DNA from: Akkermansia sp.
GTDB lineage: Bacteria > Verrucomicrobiota > Verrucomicrobiia > Verrucomicrobiales > Akkermansiaceae
DNA length: 64,000 nt
NCBI GenBank assembly: GCA_017471985.1
Contig: JAFURE010000119.1
Location: forward strand, 17,142-81,141
Direction: 5' to 3'
The notes beneath the pieces were generated by a model. That model did no database searches and was not told where the DNA came from. It saw nothing but the letters and a program-made list of their open reading frames with translations. The stretch's first letter is position 1. Every line of letters begins with the position of its first letter. Below, in pieces: positions 17,634 through 25,102 of the stretch. The translations under genes and the position numbers were made by a program.

Positions 17634-18251
17634 TTACTGGATGAAAATGGGCAGGGGATTCCCCGTCTTCTGCCAGCTGTAGAGAGCCATGCCGGCGTAG
17701 AAGGCAGCTATGAGCACCAGAATGACGTAGACGGCGTTAATCTGCTGCATCTTCTTGTTGTACTGCAGGGTGGCCGTGGTGCGATCGGGAGAGGCTGCGC
17801 GGGGGGCGACCCGCTTGCCGGCGGCGGTACCGGTCTTCTTTTTCTTAACAACCTTTTTCTTGGGTGCCGCTGCCGGAGCTGTTGCGGCGGGGGTAGCCTC
17901 TGTCGGTGCGGCGGGGGCGGCTTCTGCTGCTGCCACGGGCGCGGGTGCTGCAGCCACATCGGGTACAAAGGTGATAGTGGCTTTACCTATCCGGTATACT
18001 ACACCGGGGCGCATGTACTCATTCTCCACCGGCTGATCGTCTGCAAATGTGCCGAGGCCGGAAGCGAGGTCTGATATGGCATAGCCATCTGCAAAAAGGG
18101 TTATGCAGCAGTGCTCAGCAGCCAGCCCCTCAACCTCGGGCATATCGATGCTGCAATCTTCGGATGTACCAATGACTACCTCCTCGCCGATTTCATCGGG
18201 CAGGTCATAGGTGGCGGTAATGTCGGAGTATGTTACGTTGATAGAGGCCAT
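17634..18251 (-). CDS. FHA-domain protein with C-terminal membrane anchor
   Basis: Residues about 5-95 form a forkhead-associated-like phosphothreonine-binding domain (EEVVIGTSEDCSIDMPEVEGLAAEHCCITL, then GYAISDLASGLGTFADDQPV, and YRIGKATITFVP). The usual GRxxxxxI-SRxH pattern is relaxed to GTSEDCSID...AAEHC, so the Arg and Ser that contact phosphothreonine are replaced; binding may be lost or altered. An Ala/Pro-rich linker follows (about 97-150) with a Lys-rich patch, and a single membrane helix lies near the C-terminus (INAVYVILVLIAAFYAGMAL). It is likely a tail-anchored signalling or scaffold protein. Monocistronic. Confidence 0.72.
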   Translation of the reverse strand: MASINVTYSDITATYDLPDEIGEEVVIGTSEDCSIDMPEVEGLAAEHCCITLFADGYAISDLASGLGTFADDQPVENEYMRPGVVYRIGKATITFVPDVAAAPAPVAAAEAAPAAPTEATPAATAPAAAPKKKVVKKKKTGTAAGKRVAPRAASPDRTTATLQYNKKMQQINAVYVILVLIAAFYAGMALYSWQKTGNPLPIFIQ

Positions 18252-18355
18252 GTCTGACTCTCAGTATGCCAGATATTGCGTGAAAATCAATCATAAAGTG
18301 AAGATTGGTTCCGTTTTTTTATGATTTCCGCACGGCTAACATGATTTCTGCGGAT

Positions 18356-19903
18356 TCAGCTGCGCAACCATTCGCAGAATTTCTCAGCCCAGGCGAGGGA
18401 TATACCGGGGAGTTCTGCAATCTCTTGTGGGCTGCGGGTTCGGAGGTTCGGCAGGGTGTGAAAGCGGGCGAGCAATAACTCTTTGCGCTTGGGTGTCATG
18501 CCGGGGTAGGCATCGAGCCTGCTTTCGCGCACTCGCCGACGTACCAACAGTTCGTTGTAGTTATTGGCAAAGCGGTGGGCTTCGTCTCTCAGGCGTTGCA
18601 GCAGGCGCAGAGCTCCGCTTTCTCGGCTGAGCACCAAGGGTTCACTTCTGCCGGGAAAGTAGATTTCCTCATCTCGCTTAGCAAGCCCCACTACCGGCAT
18701 GTCGTTCAGCCCTACCTCAGTCAGTACTTGCATGGCTGTGGCCAGTTGTCCCTTGCCGCCGTCCACTACTACCAGATTCGGTACGGTGATGGGGGCTTTC
18801 CCTTCTGCGCTTAGTTGCAGTAGCCATGCGTACGTTCCCATTCCCTCCGGCTTGTCATATAGGGCGCTGCTCTCGTTGACGATTCGGGAGTAACGGCGGC
18901 GCACAACCTCGAGCATACTGGCAAAGTCGTTTTGCCCGTCTACTCCGCGAATTCGGTAGCGACGGTAGGCTTTGTTGTCGGGGCGCCCATTGGTAAAGCG
19001 CACCATGGAGGCGACAATGTGGTTATCTGACAGGTTGGAGATGTCAAAACACTCCATGATGGCGGGAGGTGAGGCCATGCCCAACGCTTCACCCAGTTCC
19101 GCCAGATCTTTGTCGGGGTTGACAGTGCCGGGCAGGTCTGTCATGCTGCGGGTGAAACGGCGAGCGGGTTCGAGGGTCTTGAGTATGTTTTCCCGAATGT
19201 CGCGCAGACGCGCCGCACGCTCGAAGTCGAGCTCTTCTGCTGCCTGCGTCATTTCCTGGGTGAGGGCATCGATGTGTTCCTTGCGACCTCTGCCTTCCAG
19301 TAGTCCCAGGGCAGTCTCGAACTGAGCTCGGTAATCCTCGGGTGATATGCGGCCTATGCATGGGGCGGAGCAGCAGCGTATCACATCATCATGGCAGTGG
19401 CGGTATTGTTCTTTCCCCGGGTGGCGACAGGTGCAGGTGCGCAACCGGAATCGGTGATTGAGCCATTCCACAGTTTCTTTCAGGGCTGTGGAATGGACAA
19501 AGGGGCCGATATATCGGGCACCATCGTCTTTTTTGAGGCGTACTAGGGAGAAGCGGGGCAGCTCCTCCTGTCGGCTGGCTCTCAGCAGCAGGTAGCGCTT
19601 GTCATCCCTGAGTTGTACGTTGTAGTGGGGTCGATATTCCTTAATGAGCTTTTGCTCGAGAATCAGTGCCTCCTGGTCATTGCGAACTTCGTAGTAGTCA
19701 AAGTCTTCTATGGCTGCAATGAGTGCGCGGGTTTTGCTGTTTTCGAGGGTGGCACGCGAGGGGGAGAAGTAGTTGGCCAGTCGTCGGTGTAAATCTTTGG
19801 CTTTACCCACGTATATGATGCCGCCGCCGCTACCCTTCATGAGGTACACTCCGGGGCGGTGTGGGGTTTTGCGCCATTTCTCCTTCAGGTTGATAACAGC
19901 CAT
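18356..19903 (-). CDS. uvrC: UvrABC excinuclease subunit C
   Basis: Makes the 3' and 5' incisions in nucleotide excision repair. Domains in order: GIY-YIG nuclease (RPGVYLMKGSGGGIIYVGKAKDL, about 13-35), a Cys-rich stretch (CTCRHPGKEQYRHCHDDVIRCC style cluster), the UVR motif binding UvrB (AAEELDFERAARLRD), the RNase H-like endonuclease domain (ECFDISNLSDNHIVAS, LVVVDGGKGQL, YFPGRSEPL), and a C-terminal helix-hairpin-helix ending LPGISLAWAEKFCEWL. The second half of the usual tandem HhH is short, giving 515 residues instead of about 600. It ends the sufT-hypothetical-uvrC unit. Confidence 0.95.
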   Translation of the reverse strand: MAVINLKEKWRKTPHRPGVYLMKGSGGGIIYVGKAKDLHRRLANYFSPSRATLENSKTRALIAAIEDFDYYEVRNDQEALILEQKLIKEYRPHYNVQLRDDKRYLLLRASRQEELPRFSLVRLKKDDGARYIGPFVHSTALKETVEWLNHRFRLRTCTCRHPGKEQYRHCHDDVIRCCSAPCIGRISPEDYRAQFETALGLLEGRGRKEHIDALTQEMTQAAEELDFERAARLRDIRENILKTLEPARRFTRSMTDLPGTVNPDKDLAELGEALGMASPPAIMECFDISNLSDNHIVASMVRFTNGRPDNKAYRRYRIRGVDGQNDFASMLEVVRRRYSRIVNESSALYDKPEGMGTYAWLLQLSAEGKAPITVPNLVVVDGGKGQLATAMQVLTEVGLNDMPVVGLAKRDEEIYFPGRSEPLVLSRESGALRLLQRLRDEAHRFANNYNELLVRRRVRESRLDAYPGMTPKRKELLLARFHTLPNLRTRSPQEIAELPGISLAWAEKFCEWLRS

Positions 19904-19919
19904 GGCGGTGCAGGGGGGC

Positions 19920-20396
19920 TCAGCTTTCGGTGGGCGGCAGCATGAACAGCAGGCGCTCCATGCCGTGCGTACTTACTTCATTCCACAGGGCTTTTTCGAG
20001 TGTTGACACCCGTGCTGCTCTCTCCTCATCACTCATGAGGTTTACCGCTTCATCCCCGAAGTTTTCAACCAGACTCTGTTCAGCACAGCGGCTGACCAAT
20101 TCGGCCCAGAATGTGTTGTCCCGGTAGTCATCCAGCACGTCCGAATAGAATGCACGGTCGATGTAGGCATGTTTGAAGAACCAATAACCACAGTCGGGGT
20201 TGAACTCCATGTGTCGCCCGATGGAGGGTACGCCGCGAGCCGCTTTGAGCAGGGCAACACACAACCGCTGCCAGGCTTCCGCCTGCGGGTTATTTCCCTC
20301 AGGTTTAGCCTGTCCCAGCATGGTGAGAACCATGGCACACATCTCGGCCAGATGGTGCATTTCGGTCTCACTCAGTTCAACATCCAGTTTGGACAC
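19920..20396 (-). CDS. Hypothetical soluble protein
   Basis: 158 residues, no signal peptide or membrane segment, mostly helical and acidic, rich in Met, Glu and Trp (TEMHHLAEMCAMVLTML near the N-terminus and a DEERAARVSTLEKALWNEV helix near the C-terminus). Not recognised. Its start is 16 bases after the sufT stop and its stop 16 bases before uvrC, so it is translated between them in one operon. Nothing in the sequence ties it to Fe-S assembly or repair. Confidence 0.7.
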   Translation of the reverse strand: MSKLDVELSETEMHHLAEMCAMVLTMLGQAKPEGNNPQAEAWQRLCVALLKAARGVPSIGRHMEFNPDCGYWFFKHAYIDRAFYSDVLDDYRDNTFWAELVSRCAEQSLVENFGDEAVNLMSDEERAARVSTLEKALWNEVSTHGMERLLFMLPPTES

Positions 20397-20412
20397 AACG
20401 ACTCTGTTTGTG

Positions 20413-20958
20413 TTAAATAAGCCCCAGTTGCATGCGGGCCTCCTCGGTCATCATGTCCTGATTCCACGGGGGATCCCATACAAACTCGATATTTACATCG
20501 CCCACGCCTTCCAGCGCAGAAATTCCGGCCTCGGCCTCGGCCATGATGTGCGGTCCCATGCTGCAACCGGGCGCCGTGAGGGTCATGCGCACGTGTACGT
20601 AGGCTCCTTGCTCCTTCTGGGGTACAATTTCTACTTCGTAGATAAGCCCCAGATTGACAATGTCGACAGGTATTTCGGGGTCATACACGCCACCGAGCAC
20701 TTTCCAGACTTTTTCTTCGAGCGAGAGATTGCTCAAATCCTCCTGTGGCACCTCACCCTGCTCGGGGGCAATAATGCCGGCACGCACGGCCTCATGACGG
20801 GATATGCGCACCAGTCCAATATCGGTCGCTGCCGTGATGGAGTTGCCCAACATCTGGGTGATGTATATACGTGAACCCTCCGGCAAAATGACGGCATTGC
20901 CTGCCGGAACTTGTACGCCTGCGGTCTCTGCCTCTGTTATGACTTCCTGATTGAACAT
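20413..20958 (-). CDS. sufT: SufT/MIP18-family Fe-S cluster assembly protein
   Basis: DUF59-family carrier/maturation factor thought to help insert Fe-S clusters. Residues about 1-75 form the SufT-specific N-terminal domain (AGNAVILPEGSRIYITQMLG, then GLVRISRHEAVRAG); the MIP18 domain follows with VYDPEIPVDIVNLGLIYEV, the reactive Cys in LTAPGCSMG, and VWDPPWNQDMM at the end. The start at 20958 (MFNQEVITE) is preferred because the -10 box of a good promoter (20975-20980) overlaps the other ATG at 20976. First gene of an operon with a hypothetical gene and uvrC; no sufBCDS are nearby. Confidence 0.87.
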   Translation of the reverse strand: MFNQEVITEAETAGVQVPAGNAVILPEGSRIYITQMLGNSITAATDIGLVRISRHEAVRAGIIAPEQGEVPQEDLSNLSLEEKVWKVLGGVYDPEIPVDIVNLGLIYEVEIVPQKEQGAYVHVRMTLTAPGCSMGPHIMAEAEAGISALEGVGDVNIEFVWDPPWNQDMMTEEARMQLGLI

Positions 20959-20974
20959 TGTCGTGTGAGCGCTC

Positions 20975-21002
20975 ATTATCTCAGATTTTTTGCGCTATGC
21001 AA
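20975..21002 (-). promoter_or_regulatory. Promoter of the sufT operon
   Basis: TTGCAT (20997-21002), 16-base spacer, GATAAT (20975-20980). It ends 16 bases before the ATG at 20958 and overlaps the upstream ATG at 20976, which decides the start codon. Confidence 0.55.
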
Positions 21003-21051
21003 GTCAAATCTCTGACAGGGAGTTACATAATTTCCGAGTGTGGCAATATAC

Positions 21052-21090
21052 AAAAGCAGGTTCGGTGCTTTTGATATGCGCCGAACCTGC
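21052..21090 (-). terminator. Rho-independent terminator of the phosphate transporter gene
   Basis: GCAGGTTCGG (21056-21065) pairs with CCGAACCTGC (21081-21090); on the minus strand the stem is followed by UUUUG. It is 26 bases past the transporter stop. Confidence 0.8.
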
Positions 21091-21115
21091 CGTAAGTTAT
21101 CCGGGGAAGTGCCTA

Positions 21116-23335
21116 TCAGCCTTCGTAAAGCTCTTTGATTCGCTTAATAAGGGCGAAGGCATGGCTTACCATGGCTCGGGTTTCATTGAGCAGGGTCAGG
21201 TAAAGTATGCCGTTACGCATATCGCTTTCACTGGTGGCACTGTGCATGAGGTGACGGGTAATGCAGTCGGCAAAGTCGTCACTCAGCTGCTCGGTTGTGC
21301 CCAGCATGGCAGATATACCCTCGTAGTCACCGGCTTTGAGCATGTCGATGAGGTTCGGGTAAAAGCGACCAATCTTTTCTGTCAGGGCCAGAAGGTCTGT
21401 TGCCTGTGCTTCGCTCAGACCGGCATGGAAGTTGTCGATGTGATTGTAACTGGCTTTCACCAGAGTCATCAGTCGCAGGCAGGTCGTCAGCGAAATTTCG
21501 GTAATGCGGAAGATGAGCTGCCCGCGGTCTGCCAGTTCAGCCGGTATGGTGGGCAGGGTGGGCAGAACTTCGTTCTCCTTAATGACCTCAAGGTCTCGGT
21601 TGATGGAGCGGGCCTTCTTTCGCAGGCGCTTCAGGTCATCCAAATCTTCCTTCAACAGAGCTTTCACCATGGCTTTGTGAATACCCACCATGCGGCCCAG
21701 TCTGCCGGCAGCGGCTGTGGCAAACTCGTGGACGGAGGCATCGTTATTCACATCAATCAGGCGAATCTCCTGCTTCTCATCGCGGGTGAAGAAAGTGGAC
21801 TTAATAAGCAGTACCCCGGCAATGATAAGCATGGCCACCATGCCCCAGGTACCACCGTAGGCCATGATGAGAGCCACAATCAGGGCTGCAAGCGCAGCCG
21901 CTACACCGGTGAGCAACCAGCCGGCGATAACGGTCAGTACGCCTGTAATTCGGTATACCGCACTATCGCGTCCCCAGGCTCGGTCGGCCAATGAGGAACC
22001 CATCGAGACCATGAAAATGACGTAGGTGGTTGAGAGCGGAAGCCCCAAATCGGTACCTACTGAAATGAGGAGTGCTGCTATTGTGAGGTTGACCGAGGCG
22101 CGAATCATGTCGTAATTGGCGCCGGTTTCCTCCTCGGGGGTGAGAGGAGCAAAGCGCCTGCCTACGAAATCAGCAATGGGCTTGGGGGTAATGCGTACTA
22201 TAAAACGGGAGGTATTGATGGCTGTGCGCACAATGATGCGGGCCGGCTGGCTGGAGCCGAAGCGTTCTTTGCCGGTATTGGAGGAGGAGAGTTTCAACTC
22301 TGTCTCTGTCACCTTGCGGGCTTTCTTGGAGAAGAAGAGTGCAGCAACCATGATAAGGCCGGCAGATATGAGATAACCCACGCTGGCTGCAGCGCCATCA
22401 CCGGCCAGAATTTCGCCCATCTTGAGCGTATTGACGTTTTCTGTTGTAACGGCCGGGTCAAACAGCGCGTCCTTGGAGGCCATGAATACACCAATGAAGT
22501 TTACCATGTCGTTACCGGCGAAGGCCAGAGCAAGAGAACCGGTGCCCGCCAGTACTGCGATACGGAGCGTGTTGACTTTGCACACGTACTGCAACACTGC
22601 CGAGAAGATGACCCAGAAAACTCCTGCGGACATCACGATGGTTGCCGTCAGCCCCTGGTCAACCAGCATTTGGATGTCCTCCTTGAATACGCTGCCTTTC
22701 AAGCCCTTAAAGATGATAAAGTAGCTGATGGCAGTGAAGGCCAGACCGCACCACAGCGGGCCGATATATTTGTAAACTGTTTTGAAACGGAATGAGAAGA
22801 TGAGTCGGGAAATCCACATCACGATGGCACCCACGGTGAATGCTATGGCTACGGAGGCAAAGATGGCAATTATCATCTTGAAGCAGCGCTCTTCATTGAT
22901 GTAGTCAGCCAGCGGGCAGGTGAAGAACTGTCCGCTGGTGAAGACAGCCATACCAATAGCGGCACCTAACAGCGAGAATACCAGAGATACTGTGGTTGAT
23001 GTCGGCAGTCCCAGCGTGTTGAAGGTGTCCAGAAGTATGATATTTCCCACCATAACAGCAAGATAGAGCACCATGACTTCGTGGAAAGTGAACATTTCGG
23101 GTTCAATCACACCATTACGCGCAACGCTCATCATGCCGCTTGAGAAACAAGCACCCAGCAGTACACCAACTGCAGCTACAGCAACTGCCTGATTGTATGT
23201 GCCGGCCCGGCTGCCGATGGAGGAGTTCAGGAAGTTACAGGCGTCGTTACTCACGCCGACTATCAGCCCGAAGACTGACAGCAACGCCAACATACCGAAA
23301 ATAATGTAGTAGATTTCCATGGTATACGCGCTCAT
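21116..23335 (-). CDS. PiT-family inorganic phosphate transporter with fused PhoU-like domain
   Basis: Cation-coupled phosphate permease of the Pho4/PiT family. The N-terminal half carries the family repeat GVSNDACNFLNSSIGSRAG (about 20-38) and the second repeat appears as LAFAGNDMVNFIGVFMAS; there are about 11-12 membrane segments. Residues from about 530 to the end are soluble and helical and resemble a PhoU/DUF47 regulatory domain, normally encoded separately next to pit genes. ATG 23335 (MSAYTMEIYY) is preferred over a TTG at 23356; ATG 23320 is also possible. Divergent from ugd. About 739 residues, much longer than E. coli PitA. Confidence 0.88.
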   Translation of the reverse strand: MSAYTMEIYYIIFGMLALLSVFGLIVGVSNDACNFLNSSIGSRAGTYNQAVAVAAVGVLLGACFSSGMMSVARNGVIEPEMFTFHEVMVLYLAVMVGNIILLDTFNTLGLPTSTTVSLVFSLLGAAIGMAVFTSGQFFTCPLADYINEERCFKMIIAIFASVAIAFTVGAIVMWISRLIFSFRFKTVYKYIGPLWCGLAFTAISYFIIFKGLKGSVFKEDIQMLVDQGLTATIVMSAGVFWVIFSAVLQYVCKVNTLRIAVLAGTGSLALAFAGNDMVNFIGVFMASKDALFDPAVTTENVNTLKMGEILAGDGAAASVGYLISAGLIMVAALFFSKKARKVTETELKLSSSNTGKERFGSSQPARIIVRTAINTSRFIVRITPKPIADFVGRRFAPLTPEEETGANYDMIRASVNLTIAALLISVGTDLGLPLSTTYVIFMVSMGSSLADRAWGRDSAVYRITGVLTVIAGWLLTGVAAALAALIVALIMAYGGTWGMVAMLIIAGVLLIKSTFFTRDEKQEIRLIDVNNDASVHEFATAAAGRLGRMVGIHKAMVKALLKEDLDDLKRLRKKARSINRDLEVIKENEVLPTLPTIPAELADRGQLIFRITEISLTTCLRLMTLVKASYNHIDNFHAGLSEAQATDLLALTEKIGRFYPNLIDMLKAGDYEGISAMLGTTEQLSDDFADCITRHLMHSATSESDMRNGILYLTLLNETRAMVSHAFALIKRIKELYEG

Positions 23336-23434
23336 ACTACCACGTGAGGGGGGCAATTACAAGAAAAATGTCTGTTTTTGTGGGTATCTCCGATTTTTCT
23401 TTTGTCAACCCTCTGTAAGGGGGGGAGTTTGGAC

Positions 23435-23463
23435 TTGCATTTTTCCCACCCATGGAGTAGCAT
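23435..23463 (+). promoter_or_regulatory. Possible ugd promoter
   Basis: TTGCAT (23435-23440), 17-base spacer, TAGCAT (23458-23463), 22 bases before the ugd ATG. A consensus-like TTGACA for the divergent transporter is visible on the minus strand around 23403-23408, but without a good -10. Confidence 0.4.
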
Positions 23464-23485
23464 GTTGTACGGTTTTGTGAGTAAC

Positions 23486-24814
23486 ATGAATCTCGCTATC
23501 ATAGGTACAGGGTATGTGGGGCTGACAACTGGCACTTGTTTTGCAGAAGTCGGTCATAGGGTTGTGTGCGTTGATAACAACGAGGAGAAGGTCGCAGCCC
23601 TGTGCCGGGGCAAGATGCCTATCTACGAGCCGGACCTGGAAGATATGATAGTTTCCAACGTCTCTGCCGGGCGTCTGGAGTTTACGACGGACCTCGGGCG
23701 TGCCATACGTGAGTGCGAGATTGTTTTTATAGCTGTTCCCACCCCTCCGCATGAGGATGGCTCTGTTGATCTTTCGTATATCGAAGCGGTAACTCGCGAG
23801 ATTGCTGCTGTTTTGTCGCCGGAATTGGGTTACAGGGTGGTGGTGGATAAGTCCACTGTACCGGTAAGCACGGGTAGTAAGGTTTACCAGGTGATAGAAC
23901 GTTATTCCCGCAAGGGGGTTCAAATTGATGTGGTTTCCAACCCTGAGTTTCTGAGGGAGGGTAGTGCCGTTCATGATTTGCTGAATCCTGACCGAATTGT
24001 AATCGGAGCCGATTCTCAGCGCGCTATGGACTTGATGAAGCGTGTTTACCAGCCTTTCAATGCTCCTATTGTTGAAGTTGACCTTGCCTCTGCCGAGCTG
24101 ATTAAACATGCGGCCAATTCATTCCTGGCTCTTAAAATCTCCTATATCAATGCCGTATCGGCTGTGTGTGAGAAAGCCGGTGCGGATGTGGAGCTGGTGG
24201 CCATGGGCATTGGTATGGATAAACGCATATCCCGCCATTTCCTCAATGCCGGTCTGGGGTATGGCGGTTCCTGTTTCCCGAAAGACGTCAAGGGATTTAT
24301 CAATGTGGCGGAGCACCTGGGGGCTCCCATGGAAATTCTCAAGGAAGTGGAGCGGGTGAATGCGGCTCAGCTGGAACGTTTTATCGGGCGTATTCGCAGG
24401 AAGATGTGGGTGCTGCGCAACAAGCGCATTGCTGTGTGGGGCATTGCCTTTAAGCAAAATACGGATGATGTGCGCGAGTCTGTTGCTGTAAAGTTAATTC
24501 GCAGTCTGTGTGCAGAGGGGGCTATTGTGACGGCGTATGACCCGAAGGCAAGTGCGACCGGCGCTGCTGTTCTGGCTGATTGTAATGTGACGATTTGCGA
24601 TGATATGTACGAGTGCACTAAAGATGCCGAGGTGCTGATTGTCGCGACGGAGTGGAAACAATTTGCCATGGCTAATCTGGTGAAGGTGCGTGAGAATATG
24701 CGACTGCCCATTCTGTTTGATGGTCGCAACATCATTCATGGTGAGAATGCTGTACATGCCGGGTTTGAGTACCATTCTATCGGTCGTAAAACGCTTTACC
24801 CGGAGAAGTCGTAA
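23486..24814 (+). CDS. ugd: UDP-glucose 6-dehydrogenase
   Basis: Oxidises UDP-glucose to UDP-glucuronate with two NAD+, supplying uronic acid for surface polysaccharides. The start MNLAIIGTGYVGLTTG carries the GxGxxG NAD-binding loop; VDKSTVPVSTG, EFLREGSAV and the catalytic Cys in GYGGSCFPKDVKGF are all present, and the C-terminal domain includes GIAFKQNTDDVRES. ATG 23486 gives 442 residues, the usual size; the open frame continues upstream to 23378 but those codons lie over the promoter. Although far from the polysaccharide operon at 42-64 kb, it may feed it. Confidence 0.95.
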   Translation: MNLAIIGTGYVGLTTGTCFAEVGHRVVCVDNNEEKVAALCRGKMPIYEPDLEDMIVSNVSAGRLEFTTDLGRAIRECEIVFIAVPTPPHEDGSVDLSYIEAVTREIAAVLSPELGYRVVVDKSTVPVSTGSKVYQVIERYSRKGVQIDVVSNPEFLREGSAVHDLLNPDRIVIGADSQRAMDLMKRVYQPFNAPIVEVDLASAELIKHAANSFLALKISYINAVSAVCEKAGADVELVAMGIGMDKRISRHFLNAGLGYGGSCFPKDVKGFINVAEHLGAPMEILKEVERVNAAQLERFIGRIRRKMWVLRNKRIAVWGIAFKQNTDDVRESVAVKLIRSLCAEGAIVTAYDPKASATGAAVLADCNVTICDDMYECTKDAEVLIVATEWKQFAMANLVKVRENMRLPILFDGRNIIHGENAVHAGFEYHSIGRKTLYPEKS

Positions 24815-24842
24815 GGAAAAGGATAGCTCACAACTGATTTTT

Positions 24843-24876
24843 AGCGCATGGCTCGGTGAGCTCATGCGCTTTTTTC
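24843..24876 (+). terminator. Rho-independent terminator of ugd
   Basis: AGCGCATG (24843-24850) pairs with CATGCGCT (24863-24870), with an inner CTC/GAG pairing, followed by TTTTTT. It is about 30 bases past the ugd stop. Confidence 0.85.
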
Positions 24877-24880
24877 TTGC

Positions 24881-24911
24881 AAAAGAAAAAAGCTCCCCGG
24901 TAGAGGAGCTT
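24881..24911 (-). terminator. Terminator of the tRNA-Ser gene
   Basis: AAGCTCC (24890-24896) pairs with GGAGCTT (24905-24911); in minus-strand sense it is followed by UUUUUCUUUU. It lies 13 bases beyond the tRNA 3' end and faces the ugd terminator. Confidence 0.8.
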
Positions 24912-24923
24912 CTTAACTCTGAG

Positions 24924-25010
24924 CGGATGGGGTGAGATTCGAACTCACGGAAGGGATTAACCTTCGGCGGTTTTCAAGACCGCTGCATTAAACCGCTCTG
25001 CCACCCATCC
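24924..25010 (-). tRNA. tRNA-Ser(UGA)
   Basis: 87 bases on the minus strand. The acceptor arm GGATGGG (25010-25004) pairs with CCCATCC, discriminator G at 24924; the anticodon loop reads CTTGAAA with anticodon TGA inside the GCGGT/ACCGC stem; a long class II variable arm (GAAGG/CCTTC) marks it as serine; the T arm is GTGAG-TTCGAAT-CTCAC. The CCA end is not encoded. It reads UCA (and other UCN by wobble). Confidence 0.96.
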
Positions 25011-25040
25011 CTGGTCAGCGGCAGTCACCTGCGTGCCCGT

Positions 25041-25069
25041 ATACTATATTATTTCCTTGCTGCACGCAA
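25041..25069 (-). promoter_or_regulatory. Promoter of tRNA-Ser
   Basis: TTGCGT (25064-25069), 17-base spacer, TAGTAT (25041-25046), ending 30 bases before the mature tRNA 5' end. Confidence 0.55.
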
Positions 25070-25102
25070 GTTAATTTATGCAGAATGACACAAAATGCCG
25101 CT

